Assembly (NCBI RefSeq): GCF_902489635.1
Contig: NZ_CABUAN010000002.1
Coordinates: forward strand, 1-64,000
Origin: an uncultured Porphyromonas sp.
Lineage (GTDB): Bacteria; Bacteroidota; Bacteroidia; Bacteroidales; Porphyromonadaceae
DNA: 64,000 nt
Direction: 5' to 3'
Shown: one piece after another, positions 27,144 to 35,941 of the stretch
How the letters are laid out: each line of letters begins with the position of its first letter
How positions within the stretch are numbered: the stretch's first letter is position 1
Position numbers and translations under genes: made by a program
Notes under the pieces: generated by a model
Told to the model about the DNA's origin: nothing
The model's input: the letters and a program-made list of their open reading frames with translations, nothing else
Databases searched by the model: none

Positions 27144-28094
27144 ATGTCCTACTTACTAGAAGCAGAGCATATCGTCAAGCGATACAAGAACCACCTCGCC
27201 CTCGACGATGTCTCCATACAGGTACAGCCCAACAGCGTCTTCGGACTCCTCGGTCCCAACGGTGCCGGCAAGAGTACCCTCATCAAGATCATCAACAAAA
27301 TCCTCCTAGCCGACAGCGGTACCGTACTGCTCAACGGCAAGGAGATGACCTACGAAGATATACGCCATATCGGATACCTTCCCGAGGAGCGTGGACTCTA
27401 TAAGAAGATGAAGGTCGGTGACCAAGCCATCTACCTGGCTCGTCTGCACGGACTATCCCGACAGGAGGCGCAGCAGGAGCTGAAGCACTGGTTTGAGAAG
27501 TTTGACATCATGCCTTGGTGGCATCGTAAGGTCGAGGAGCTATCTAAGGGAATGCAGCAGAAGGTTCAGTTCATCTGCACCGTCATTCACCGCCCCAAGC
27601 TACTCATCTTCGACGAGCCCTTTAGCGGTTTCGACCCGGTCAATGCCGAGCTCCTCAAGCGTGAGATCCTAGAGCTACGAGACAACGGCTGTGCCGTCAT
27701 CTTCTCCACGCACAACATGCAGTCTGTCGAGGAAATCTGTGACGACATCGCCCTCATCAACCAGAGCAAGGTGGTGCTCCGTGGAGATGTGACCGAGGTC
27801 AAGCGAAGCCACTTCGACGGCGTCGCCTCGCTACTCATAGCCGGCGAGGAGTATCGCCCCAACTGGGTCGAGTCTCTGACCGAGCAGCAGATCGAGCTAC
27901 TCGAGATCAAGCGGGAGGGACACGATATGCGCGTCCGCCTCAAAGACCCGCAGCAGCGTGACGTACGCGCCCTCGCGGGACTAGTCCCCACCGACCTGCA
28001 CCTCCTAGAGGTTGCACAGGAGATACCCTCCATGCAGGAGATATTTATCCGCACCACCACGGCTCAAGCTCAGCCCGCTACGACCACCCTTTAA
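27144..28094 (+). CDS. ABC transporter ATP-binding protein
   Basis: A 316-residue ATPase of an ABC-2-type exporter. Walker A is GPNGAGKST (about residues 34-42), the signature is LSKGMQQ (about 136-142), and Walker B is LLIFDEPFSGFDP (about 154-166), with the H-loop in STHNMQSVEE. The C-terminal 80 residues are DUF4162, which marks the NatA-like/exporter subgroup. It pairs with the permease that starts 15 bases later. The substrate is unknown; related Bacteroidetes systems are annotated as Na+ or drug exporters. Confidence 0.93.
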   Translation: MSYLLEAEHIVKRYKNHLALDDVSIQVQPNSVFGLLGPNGAGKSTLIKIINKILLADSGTVLLNGKEMTYEDIRHIGYLPEERGLYKKMKVGDQAIYLARLHGLSRQEAQQELKHWFEKFDIMPWWHRKVEELSKGMQQKVQFICTVIHRPKLLIFDEPFSGFDPVNAELLKREILELRDNGCAVIFSTHNMQSVEEICDDIALINQSKVVLRGDVTEVKRSHFDGVASLLIAGEEYRPNWVESLTEQQIELLEIKREGHDMRVRLKDPQQRDVRALAGLVPTDLHLLEVAQEIPSMQEIFIRTTTAQAQPATTTL

Positions 28095-28108
28095 CCAGAC
28101 CCACTCTT

Positions 28109-29452
28109 ATGAACAAGAAATCACCCTCCAAGCTCTCCATACTTATCGAGCGAGAATACATGGTGCGTGTCAAGAAGAAGTCCTTCATCGTCACCACCCT
28201 CCTCGTCCCCATCCTCATTGCAGCTATCTTCTTTATCGTCATCTACATCAGTATGAGTTCGCTCAGTGACGAGCGCGTCGCCGTCATCGACGAGACAGGA
28301 CTCTATAGCGACGTGCTAGCCGACAACGAGTACTACACTTTCATCCCAAGCTCCGAGCCGCTCGAGGCTTATACCGACAAGGCGAAGCTCGAGGAGGAGG
28401 GGCTCTCAGCGGTCCTCTATATAAAAGACACGCTGATGAACAATCCCAACGGCTGGAGTCTTTACTCTTACAAGAAGCTTCCCAGTGGCATCGTTAACTA
28501 CATCGAAGATTCTTTTACCGAGCGACTCAAAGAGCAACGCATCGCTCAGTACGATATAGAGGGACTCCCCGAGATCATCGACGATGTGGAGACGACCATC
28601 TCCGTCCCCACCTATCAGTGGGATGCCAAGGGCGAGGAGGCTAAGTCTAGTGGCTCACTGGCTGGTGTCATCGGCATGGTGCTCTCTGTGATCATCCTCA
28701 GCTTTATGTCGAACTATTCAGGACAGGTGATGAGCGGTGTGCTAGAGGAAAAGAAAAACCGCATCATGGAGGTCATCGTCAGCACCGTACGCCCCATAGA
28801 GATGATGATCTCGAAGATGGTCGGAGTCTTCCTCGTCGGACTGACACAGGTCGCTATCTGGCTGGTCTTTGCGGGGATTATCTTTGTCGTCGGCTCACTA
28901 GTCGCCGTGGGTGGCGTCTACGACCTCTCGGCACTCTCGCAGCTAGACCCCGCACAGATGGGCGGACTCGCAGGCGGTATGAGTATGGACTCCGTCACCG
29001 AGATGCAGTCTAGTCTAGAGGTGCTACAGAGCATCAACTTCGTACAGCTCATCATCATGCTCCTCATCTACTTCATCGGGGGCTACCTCCTCTACGCTTC
29101 GCTCTTTGCAGCGATCGGGTCGAGTGTCTCGAGCGACGAAGATGCCAGCCAGTTCATGATGCCGTTCGTCCTCGTCATGATGCTCGGCTTCTACATCGCT
29201 ATGGGCAGCATGGACAATCCCGATGGCACAATGGCCTTCTGGGGCAGTATCATCCCCTTCTCGTCGCCCTTCGTAATGATGGTTCGACTACCCTATGGGG
29301 TCGCCACGTGGGAGCTCATCCTCAGCATCGTGCTGCTCTACCTCACTGCCTTTGGTATCGCTTGGCTAGCTGCACGCATCTATCGTGTCGGCATCCTCTT
29401 CACGGGCAAGAAACCCTCTCTGCGCGACCTCTGGAGCTGGATACGGATCTAG
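28109..29452 (+). CDS. ABC-2 family transporter permease (NatB-like)
   Basis: A 447-residue permease with one N-terminal helix (about residues 25-48), a large extracytoplasmic domain (about 50-185), and five or six C-terminal helices beginning with SLAGVIGMVLSVIILSFMSN. The phrase SGVLEEKKNRIMEVIVSTVRP is the cytosolic coupling motif typical of NatB/ABC-2 exporters. It ends SWIRI, right before a strong terminator at 29508-29550. It works with the ATPase at 27144. Confidence 0.9.
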   Translation: MNKKSPSKLSILIEREYMVRVKKKSFIVTTLLVPILIAAIFFIVIYISMSSLSDERVAVIDETGLYSDVLADNEYYTFIPSSEPLEAYTDKAKLEEEGLSAVLYIKDTLMNNPNGWSLYSYKKLPSGIVNYIEDSFTERLKEQRIAQYDIEGLPEIIDDVETTISVPTYQWDAKGEEAKSSGSLAGVIGMVLSVIILSFMSNYSGQVMSGVLEEKKNRIMEVIVSTVRPIEMMISKMVGVFLVGLTQVAIWLVFAGIIFVVGSLVAVGGVYDLSALSQLDPAQMGGLAGGMSMDSVTEMQSSLEVLQSINFVQLIIMLLIYFIGGYLLYASLFAAIGSSVSSDEDASQFMMPFVLVMMLGFYIAMGSMDNPDGTMAFWGSIIPFSSPFVMMVRLPYGVATWELILSIVLLYLTAFGIAWLAARIYRVGILFTGKKPSLRDLWSWIRI

Positions 29453-29507
29453 TGGTTAGTGGTTAGTAGCTAGCGAAAGCCACACAGCCAAAGCGGCTCA
29501 TCGCATC

Positions 29508-29550
29508 AGCCCCCTCACCGCTCAGCAGGTGAGGGGGCTATTTTTCTTTT
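29508..29550 (+). terminator. Intrinsic terminator after the ABC exporter genes
   Basis: Stem agccccctcacc / ggtgagggggct with an 8-base loop, then ATTTTTCTTTTC. Confidence 0.85.
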
Positions 29551-29611
29551 CTACTCCGTCGTAGCACGGCTAAGCGAGTAGCGATCTGTGGGGATCTAGG
29601 GCTAAACGAAC

Positions 29612-29768
29612 AGTTTCCTACCTATGAAACTGGAGTTTCATACCTATGGAACTGGAGTTTCTTACCTATGAAACTAGAGTTTCATACCCATGGAACTGGA
29701 GTTTCACCTAGATGGAACTGGAGTGCCAAGGGGGGATGGCACTAGAGTTTCACCTAGGTGGTACTGGG
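29612..29768. repeat. Seven tandem palindromic 22-24-bp units
   Basis: Units of the form AGTTTC-n8-GAAACT: agtttcctacctatgaaact, agtttcatacctatggaact, and so on, seven in a row separated by GG or AG. Unit 6 reads agtgcc...ggcact: both arms changed together and the dyad is kept. The array lies in the 492-base gap between the exporter terminator and the fimbrillin operon. No gene is seen. Confidence 0.8.
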
Positions 29769-29813
29769 GTCTAACGGACTTTTAGCCCTTTGTCGGGAGG
29801 CACGGGATAAAAC

Positions 29814-29840
29814 GAGACTGTTGCAAAAGTCAACAGCCTC
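29814..29840 (+). repeat. 27-bp palindrome repeat, copy 2
   Basis: gagactgttgcaaaagtcaa then cagcctc; one base differs from the copy at 13730-13756. Confidence 0.7.
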
Positions 29841-29847
29841 AAAACGA

Positions 29848-29887
29848 ACGTAGGGACATACGGCGCAATGCCGTACGTCCCTACGTT
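29848..29887 (-). terminator. Hairpin at the end of the fimbrillin operon
   Basis: Inverted repeat cgtagggacatacggc / gccgtacgtccctacg, about 60 bases beyond the last stop codon of the minus-strand operon (29945). On the minus strand the stem is not followed by a long T-run, so termination is inferred. Confidence 0.5.
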
Positions 29888-29944
29888 TATTCGTTAGCGG
29901 GCTACCTCTCGCGCTAGGCGACGAAGACTCGCTGGTCTGACTGA

Positions 29945-31375
29945 TTACTCGATCGTGATGTCGTCGATGAGGAGGTCATAGACACCTGTCTTACCTCCCT
30001 TGAAGGCAATGAGGTTACCACTCTTAGCTAGTGCCTTACCACTGATGTCAAGCGTTACCTTAACCCAGTCGGTAGCAGTGACACTACCAGCGTAGTCGTT
30101 TTGATTTTTAGCCTCATGAGAAGCATCTTGGATAGTAACGTCAGCGTTGTTAATGTTGCCAAGGTTGTAAGCGTAGTAGCCTTGCTGCGTTAGCCCTGAT
30201 ACCGTATTATCTGCAGGGTATAGGTTGATAGAGATACCCTTGCCAGTGGCTGTACCCTTGACGTAGAAGGTAATCTTGGACTTGCCCGTGAACTCCTTGC
30301 CACTCTTGTTCTCTACAGTGAAGAAGAATCCATTCTTAGCCAGTGTGCCACTTACCTTGAGGGCATTGCCCGTACGACCAGCACCAGTAGCCTCTGTGCA
30401 GTAGGTACCTATTCCATAGCGATTTAGTGTACCCGTGAAAGCAGCGAAGTCCTCGAAGTCTGCACCGGGGAAGAGTAGCTCACTGGTAGTGGGCTGTGGC
30501 GTAGGAGGAGGTGTTACGCCACCCGTGTTGTCGGGATCAACGGTTACGTTGCCCTCATCTACTACGTTCCAGTCAGAGATCTGACCATTGATCTGATCTA
30601 CTGTGAGAGCGTTTGAAGCGAGGGTAACGTTGAACTTGTGGTTCTTGCCAGACTGGAGAGCGAGGCTAGCGAAGGTGTAGCTGTAACTCTTGCCGTCGCT
30701 GAGCGTGATGACCAGCTTAGCATTAGCATTGGTAGCAGGGATGACGATCGTTGGAGCGAAGGCACCATTCTTGAGCTGTAGCTTTTGCGTAGCTGTTGTC
30801 GTGCCGTTGGTGAGCGTACCGTCAGCGATCTTCATTGAGCTGGTCGTGACGATGCCCTCTAGCTGAGCTGAGGTGATAGTCGTACCAGCGGGTAGACCCG
30901 TCATGGTGAAGCTCACGAGAGCTAGCTTGTGCGTAAACTGTAGTACGTGGTTAGCACCGGTAGCGTCCTTAGCGGTCTTGATGCCCGTCAGGTTGTTGGA
31001 GTAGAGGACATCGGTCTGATCGTTGGTCAGGTCGATAGCTAGATCGGTCGTAGCGCTAGCACTGTAAGGATAGTAGCTAACGAAGTTGACCGTCTGCCCC
31101 TCGGCAAAGGTTAGTCCAGTAGCTGCAGGTGCAAAGGTTGCGGTAGCACCTCCTGCGGTGGTCTTGTACTCCACGTTGGTAGCGGTAGCGTCACCAGTCA
31201 TAGAGATACCGATGGCGTCGTTTGCCTCAAAGGCGTTGCCCGCCATACGGAGGTTGAGCGCTGGGATGTTTGACCCAAACTGCATAGCCTCCTGCTGGAG
31301 TGCCTCACTCTTGTTGTCCTTGTTACAGGCAGTGAGTGCGAGTAGTGCGAGTGCACCGACAAGTAGTTTCTTCAT
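29945..31375 (-). CDS. Fimbrillin-family lipoprotein with C-terminal beta domain
   Basis: A 476-residue surface lipoprotein. The lipobox is ALTAC, Cys17. Residues about 30-265 look like a fimbrillin/Mfa-like domain: AGNAFEANDAIGISMTG, the YYPYSASATTDLAIDL strand, and FTHKLALVSFTMTGLPAGTTI are the conserved start, middle and stem phrases (quoted in parts). A Pro/Thr linker (GGVTPPPTPQPTTS, about 287-300) leads to a jelly-roll-like C-terminal domain that ends in a DLLIDDITIE strand, common in carbohydrate- or surface-binding modules. Third gene of an operon of three fimbrillin-type proteins. May be a fimbrial tip or accessory adhesin. Confidence 0.75.
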   Translation of the reverse strand: MKKLLVGALALLALTACNKDNKSEALQQEAMQFGSNIPALNLRMAGNAFEANDAIGISMTGDATATNVEYKTTAGGATATFAPAATGLTFAEGQTVNFVSYYPYSASATTDLAIDLTNDQTDVLYSNNLTGIKTAKDATGANHVLQFTHKLALVSFTMTGLPAGTTITSAQLEGIVTTSSMKIADGTLTNGTTTATQKLQLKNGAFAPTIVIPATNANAKLVITLSDGKSYSYTFASLALQSGKNHKFNVTLASNALTVDQINGQISDWNVVDEGNVTVDPDNTGGVTPPPTPQPTTSELLFPGADFEDFAAFTGTLNRYGIGTYCTEATGAGRTGNALKVSGTLAKNGFFFTVENKSGKEFTGKSKITFYVKGTATGKGISINLYPADNTVSGLTQQGYYAYNLGNINNADVTIQDASHEAKNQNDYAGSVTATDWVKVTLDISGKALAKSGNLIAFKGGKTGVYDLLIDDITIE

Positions 31376-31409
31376 GTCTTGTTGTATTTAGGTGATTATT
31401 GATTATTTG

Positions 31410-32876
31410 CTATTTAACAGTTAAAGCTTCGACTTGATAAGTCGTCGTATGAAGAGGCTCCTGCGAAGCCTCGTAGAGGAGAGCTATGTAGCCAGCCTCA
31501 GCAGAGCCTGCGATAGCGTAGCTCTTCTTGTAGTGCTGATTGCCATAGCCACTAGGAGATGTCGTGTCATTGATGACCTCTAGGGTCTTGACGAGTGCTC
31601 CATCCTTGTCTAGCTGCTGGACAGTGAGGGTAGCACCATTGGTGTGTCCTGAGCTGTATGTTAGCTCTACCGTATAGCTAGAGCCAGCTGTCATCTGCAG
31701 ACGAGGCGTGATGAGGACACACTTATTTACTGGATCGGCAGACTTATAGGCACTGGCCTGAGCATAGTGTACGTCGCCGTAAGAGCGCTTCTGGAAGTCA
31801 CGCGAACCGACGAGTGCTTTGTTGAGCCAGCCTGGGAGTGCAAAGGGATCGTGGTCCTTTCCCCCCTTGGCGAAGTCATCATTGAGCGGTAGTGCGCGAG
31901 CTACCTGTGTGAGGTCTACATTATAAATATTCTCACCAGCTGGCTTAGGTTCTGGCGTGGGAGTGGGCGTTTCGGTCGGCGTGGCAACGATATTGGAAAT
32001 GGTGCCATCGTCCTCCCAGTCTATGATTTGTCCATTGACAAGGTCTATGGAGATACCTCCCTGCTGCTCGTCGAGAGTGATGTTGTAGTAGTAGATCTTG
32101 TTGCTGATGATGTCTAGCTGCTTAATCTCCTTGGTGTAGGTGCGCCCATTGCTGAGCGTGAGCTGTAGCTGTGCGTCCACAATATCCTTAGGAAGGATGA
32201 GAGACGAAGCGGAGTGCTTATCTGCACCAACGGTGAGCGGGAGCGTCTCCTTCGAACTATACGGTGTGCGCAGCTCGCCCGTGAGAACGTCAAAGTCGCC
32301 CTCGACGACCATGCCTTGTAGCTGCATCGACTGCAGCGTCACACCCGCGGGAAGTCCCTGGATGGTGAAGACGATGCGTGAGAGGACGTGCCCGAAGAGG
32401 AGCGTGTACTCCTTCTTGTCTACACGAGGTGCCACCTCACGGTGATGAGCCCAGAGGAGGTCGACGGGCTCCTGGATGAGATTCAGGTGTATGATCCCCT
32501 TCTGAACGGCTGTGCGGTAGGGAGCGTAAGCGTAGAAGTCTAGCTCCTTGACAGTGCTGGGGTAGATGCGGTCAGACGTGGTCGTGGGGTGAAAGATGGC
32601 TATCTCTCCCCCAGGGACGGCGTGGTAGTGCAGGTTATTGCGTTCCTCCGCTCCACGTGCATAGACACCGATCTGATCGCTCACGTCAAAGCGCTCGTCC
32701 GTGGCGCGTACTTCCTTGCCATCGAGACGTATGTTGCTCTTGAAGACTATGTAGTCCTTAGCTTGTGCACCGTCTGCATCGGGGCAAGTGGAGCAGCGAG
32801 ACTGCTCCTTGGTACAAGAGGTAGCGAGGAGTAGCGTCGTGAGTAGTATAGAGATTGTCGTTAGTATCTTGTTCAT
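31410..32876 (-). CDS. Fimbrillin-family lipoprotein with C-terminal beta domain (paralogue)
   Basis: A 488-residue lipoprotein with lipobox LATSC (Cys21). It has the same layout as its neighbour: a fimbrillin-like N-domain (FDVSDQIGVYARG, FYAYAPYRTAV, FGHVLSRIVFTIQGLPAGV), a TETPTPTPEPKP linker (about residues 303-314), and a C-terminal beta-sandwich with ITPRLQMTAGSSYTVELTYSSG. The N-terminal segment just after the lipid Cys has CSTCPDA, an extra pair of cysteines. Middle gene of the operon starting at 34471, 33 bases after... the upstream 34-bp gap separates it from the 29945-31375 gene. Likely an adhesin or fimbrial accessory protein. Confidence 0.75.
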   Translation of the reverse strand: MNKILTTISILLTTLLLATSCTKEQSRCSTCPDADGAQAKDYIVFKSNIRLDGKEVRATDERFDVSDQIGVYARGAEERNNLHYHAVPGGEIAIFHPTTTSDRIYPSTVKELDFYAYAPYRTAVQKGIIHLNLIQEPVDLLWAHHREVAPRVDKKEYTLLFGHVLSRIVFTIQGLPAGVTLQSMQLQGMVVEGDFDVLTGELRTPYSSKETLPLTVGADKHSASSLILPKDIVDAQLQLTLSNGRTYTKEIKQLDIISNKIYYYNITLDEQQGGISIDLVNGQIIDWEDDGTISNIVATPTETPTPTPEPKPAGENIYNVDLTQVARALPLNDDFAKGGKDHDPFALPGWLNKALVGSRDFQKRSYGDVHYAQASAYKSADPVNKCVLITPRLQMTAGSSYTVELTYSSGHTNGATLTVQQLDKDGALVKTLEVINDTTSPSGYGNQHYKKSYAIAGSAEAGYIALLYEASQEPLHTTTYQVEALTVK

Positions 32877-32896
32877 AATAGTAGGTCGGCTGCAGG

Positions 32897-34471
32897 TTAG
32901 TTATCAAGTACGTTGACATCATTGAGCGCAGGGAAGAAGTCAAAACCAGTCTTCGCCTCCATCTCACGGAGCGTAGTCTTGTAAGGATCGGGACTTCCTG
33001 TGAGTGGCTCGTGTGGTATGCACCATGCCTTGGAGTGCCAGCGCTGCTGCTTGTCGCGCCATACGACTACCTTATAGAAGTAGTCTGGTATCGGGCAGTC
33101 CACATTACTTTGATCCTGAGTGTACTGATAGTTTGTGCTGTTAAAGCCTACGCCCGTTACTACATAGAGCGTGTCAACACCACCAGCAAGCGTGCGTACA
33201 TCGCCCTCTAGACGACTCCAGATACCACCATTATGTCTTTGATTTTGAGGAACCATATTGGAGTAGTAGAACGTGCTGGCATTATCCGCCCGAGAGGAGC
33301 GTCGATCTGCACTGGGGATTTGGTGTCCTCGAGAGTAGCCTCCTCTATAAGCCCCCGTCAGGTTTGGTTGATACGCCTTAGAGATATCCGGATCATAGCC
33401 CCAAGCATTAGTGCGATCAACCTTTTTCTCTATTAAGTCCTTGTAGAGCGGATAAGCCACATAGTGAGCTAGGTGCATCTTCGTATCATATAGTAGGAAG
33501 TAGTTGCGTGCCGAGCGATTGCTCGGGAGCATGTGCTGCACCTCCAGCGTATTGGGGAGATTCTTCTTGGCGGGTAGCTCGAAGTATTGGCCAACCTCTG
33601 CGACTTTGCCCGTGCCGGTATCCTTGAGCGTGATGGTGTGGGTACGCTGCTGTCCCATGACGAGGCTCTGACCCTCACGTAGTGGCCAGGTGTAGGTACG
33701 TCCGTTGGGCAGCGTGAAGAGTACCTTCATCTCGCTCGTGGTCGTCTCGATAGGTAGTATCAGCGCAGTGGCCGTAGCGGTAGCGCCCGAGACGGTGACT
33801 GGCACAGAAATCTCGGCCGTAGAGCTGTCATCGACCTGCCACTGACGACTATAGAGGTCTAGCGTACCTGTCGTCGGCATACCAACGATGCGTACCTGGA
33901 CACCCTCTAGAGAGCCACCATCCTCACTGCGCATCTCAAAGCGGAGCGAGGTGAGTGCCTGACGAAAGATTAGTTGCTTTGCGACATCGGGCGCAATGGC
34001 TGAGAGATTGTCCGAGATAAGGAGCGGCTTGAGCGAAGCCTGATTGGCGACGCTGTAAGCGATCTTGCCCCCCTGCGTCTGAGCATTGTAGGGGTAGTAA
34101 GCGAGGATGTCATACTTCATCGACGAGTCCCACTGCACCTTTTGCTGATCGTCAGCGGGATCGAAGGTCGCAAGGCCCCCACCACGAGTAGTCTTGTAAT
34201 GCAGGTTGCTATGCTGTAGTTGCTCAGCCGACCAGGTCGTATTCTGCGCTGTGCGACGCACGTAGATACCTATCTGGTCGCCAGCCTCCCAAGCGGTGCC
34301 AGCGACACGCAGGTCGTAGTCCTGCTGCGATGCTAGAAATGTCTGGTTGGTCTCACTCTGAGGCTGCTCGACACCTCTTTGCTGTCCATTGGGCTGGCAA
34401 GCAGCGGTCAGGAATAGACCCCAAGAGAGTGCTAGTAGTGTGAAGAGTAGACGATAAGTCTTATTTGTCAT
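32897..34471 (-). CDS. Fimbrillin-like domain fused to DNA/RNA non-specific endonuclease
   Basis: A 524-residue lipoprotein (lipobox LTAAC, Cys25). Residues about 45-285 are fimbrillin/Mfa-like (AGTAWEAGDQIGIYVRR, ILAYYPYNAQ, LIFRQALTSLRFEM). Residues about 300-524 match the NUC family (ββα-Me nuclease): YSRGHQIPSADR with His383 as the general base, then YYSNMVPQNQRHNGGIW with the metal-ligand Asn414. The usual Asp of the DRGH motif is Ser380, though RGH is kept. It would be a surface-anchored nuclease, possibly for DNA scavenging or degrading extracellular traps. First gene of the three-gene fimbrillin operon. Fusion is in one continuous frame. Confidence 0.85.
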   Translation of the reverse strand: MTNKTYRLLFTLLALSWGLFLTAACQPNGQQRGVEQPQSETNQTFLASQQDYDLRVAGTAWEAGDQIGIYVRRTAQNTTWSAEQLQHSNLHYKTTRGGGLATFDPADDQQKVQWDSSMKYDILAYYPYNAQTQGGKIAYSVANQASLKPLLISDNLSAIAPDVAKQLIFRQALTSLRFEMRSEDGGSLEGVQVRIVGMPTTGTLDLYSRQWQVDDSSTAEISVPVTVSGATATATALILPIETTTSEMKVLFTLPNGRTYTWPLREGQSLVMGQQRTHTITLKDTGTGKVAEVGQYFELPAKKNLPNTLEVQHMLPSNRSARNYFLLYDTKMHLAHYVAYPLYKDLIEKKVDRTNAWGYDPDISKAYQPNLTGAYRGGYSRGHQIPSADRRSSRADNASTFYYSNMVPQNQRHNGGIWSRLEGDVRTLAGGVDTLYVVTGVGFNSTNYQYTQDQSNVDCPIPDYFYKVVVWRDKQQRWHSKAWCIPHEPLTGSPDPYKTTLREMEAKTGFDFFPALNDVNVLDN

Positions 34472-34864
34472 AGATTAACTGGATATCAGATTAACTGGAT
34501 GTAATGCCGTAGCAACTAGCGGAGGTCGCCATGAGCCTACCAAGACACGATGCAAAGGTAGCCAGCACGGATCACGCTATCGTTACTACGATGTTACAAA
34601 GCTACTAAAAAATGAAGTGCTAGCCAATGAGACGCACGTTTCTAACTCCCGGACAGCTTTTTTATCAAAAGCTCGACGAAACCAATTCATTGGATAGTTG
34701 AATCATGGCTTCACAAGCCATTTTGATCTGTGTTTTTTTACTATCTTCGTCCACAAGAGTATCGACAACTAAAAACAAACGCAACGAAATAAGCGTATTA
34801 CGATATCTCTACATTCTACATATCGAAATAATCCTAACACTCAACCCGTTAAACGAAAAGTAAT
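34472..34864. other. Divergent intergenic region between the fimbrillin operon and 34865
   Basis: 393 bases. Holds the minus-strand promoter at 34553-34560, a small hairpin agcttttttatcaaaagct near 34656, and a weak plus-strand promoter candidate TATCTTCG at 34743-34750. No gene or RNA was recognised. Confidence 0.5.
34553..34560 (-). promoter_or_regulatory. -7 promoter element (TACCTTTG) of the fimbrillin/nuclease operon
   Basis: Reverse-strand TACCTTTG 82 bases upstream of the start at 34471. Confidence 0.65.
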
Positions 34865-35701
34865 ATGAATCGAATTATTAGGAATGCTCTTGTAGTCCTA
34901 TCAGCTGCACTTTTGCTAGCAGTGGGGGTAACTAGTTGCTATATGCCCAAGAGCGAGGTCAGTTGCAACAACTTTGTTTTTGAGACTTTAGCCCCATGCT
35001 ATTTGTCTGTAAACGAATACCAGTCTAGGAGTCGTTTAGACACGTTGACAGAGGCTGAAGCGTTGAGACCACGCTCCTTCAAGTGTCGGGTAGTGGATGG
35101 TAAAATTCGCAATGTCGACTATCTTACCCTCACAGGCGTGAATACAGACAATGGCTGGTTTTTTGGTGATGAGATAGGGGATACAGCTTATTATCGTCGC
35201 ATCCCTGTCGTTCATCGTGAAGATCTATATTTTAAGAAGAAGTACACCAAGTATTATATCCCTGATCGGGCTCTCTACTGGGAGTTTCAAGAGATTTCTA
35301 TCGTGAGTGACAATGCCAGCTTCGGTGCAGATTACCCCGTAGGAAGTGACCTGACTCCAATTGTCCTCTTTGGCTTCCCCTCCCTTATGGAGTTCATAGA
35401 GAACGGCTATAAAGGTCCCTATACCACGGAGCATCTCATACGAGCTAATGACAAGGAGGCCTGGGCTAACCTTAAAGTGTTTGAGACGGGCAAGCCTACA
35501 CTCATTATTGACCGACTACCAACGGAGGTGATAGGTGGCGGTAAGCCTACGATTACTATCCGTATGAAGTTTATCGATAAGGGAGCTATCCTTAAGAATA
35601 AGAATGTTTCTTGGAATAAGTATATGGAGATTCGTGATGATGTTAAACCAAACAAAGAAGTCTTCGACCTGCCAGTCAAGCTACAACTAGACATTCAGTA
35701 G
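34865..35701 (+). CDS. Lipoprotein of unknown function
   Basis: A 278-residue lipoprotein with leader LLLAVGVTSC (Cys25 lipidated). I recognise no domain. The body is beta-rich with charged strands (DTLTEAEALRPRSFKCRVVDGK, TGVNTDNGWFFGDEIG) and a C-terminal domain around TIRMKFIDKGAILKNKN and NKEVFDLPVKLQLDIQ; N-terminal cysteines at EVSCNNF and APCYLS could form a disulphide. The AT content and codon use seem less GC-rich than the neighbours (many ttt, gtt, aat codons), which could mean recent acquisition. Likely a single-gene unit, closed by a hairpin at 35731-35767. Confidence 0.55.
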   Translation: MNRIIRNALVVLSAALLLAVGVTSCYMPKSEVSCNNFVFETLAPCYLSVNEYQSRSRLDTLTEAEALRPRSFKCRVVDGKIRNVDYLTLTGVNTDNGWFFGDEIGDTAYYRRIPVVHREDLYFKKKYTKYYIPDRALYWEFQEISIVSDNASFGADYPVGSDLTPIVLFGFPSLMEFIENGYKGPYTTEHLIRANDKEAWANLKVFETGKPTLIIDRLPTEVIGGGKPTITIRMKFIDKGAILKNKNVSWNKYMEIRDDVKPNKEVFDLPVKLQLDIQ

Positions 35702-35730
35702 TAGACGTACTGATTGAAAAGTCATTCTAA

Positions 35731-35767
35731 AGAGGGCTGACTTCACTTTTGGGAGGAGTCAGCCCTT
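35731..35767 (+). terminator. Terminator of 34865-35701, with ends like the mobile element
   Basis: agggctgact...agtcagccct, a hairpin followed by TTGTTC. The arms agggctgac/gtcagccct are the same as the ends of the A modules, so this could be an internally deleted module rather than a chance terminator. Confidence 0.55.
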
Positions 35768-35941
35768 GTTCTATTCCTTAATCCAAGTTTCACCGCAGAT
35801 CTGTTGCTGTGGCAGCTAGTGAGAAAGCATCCGTTGTAGTAGCCCGAGACGCTCCTTCGACAGCTCCGATCGTTCCGATAGCTCGGCTTCCCCAGTCGCT
35901 CAACGAGGGTGGAACCTGTGTGGCATATACGACTTCAGACT

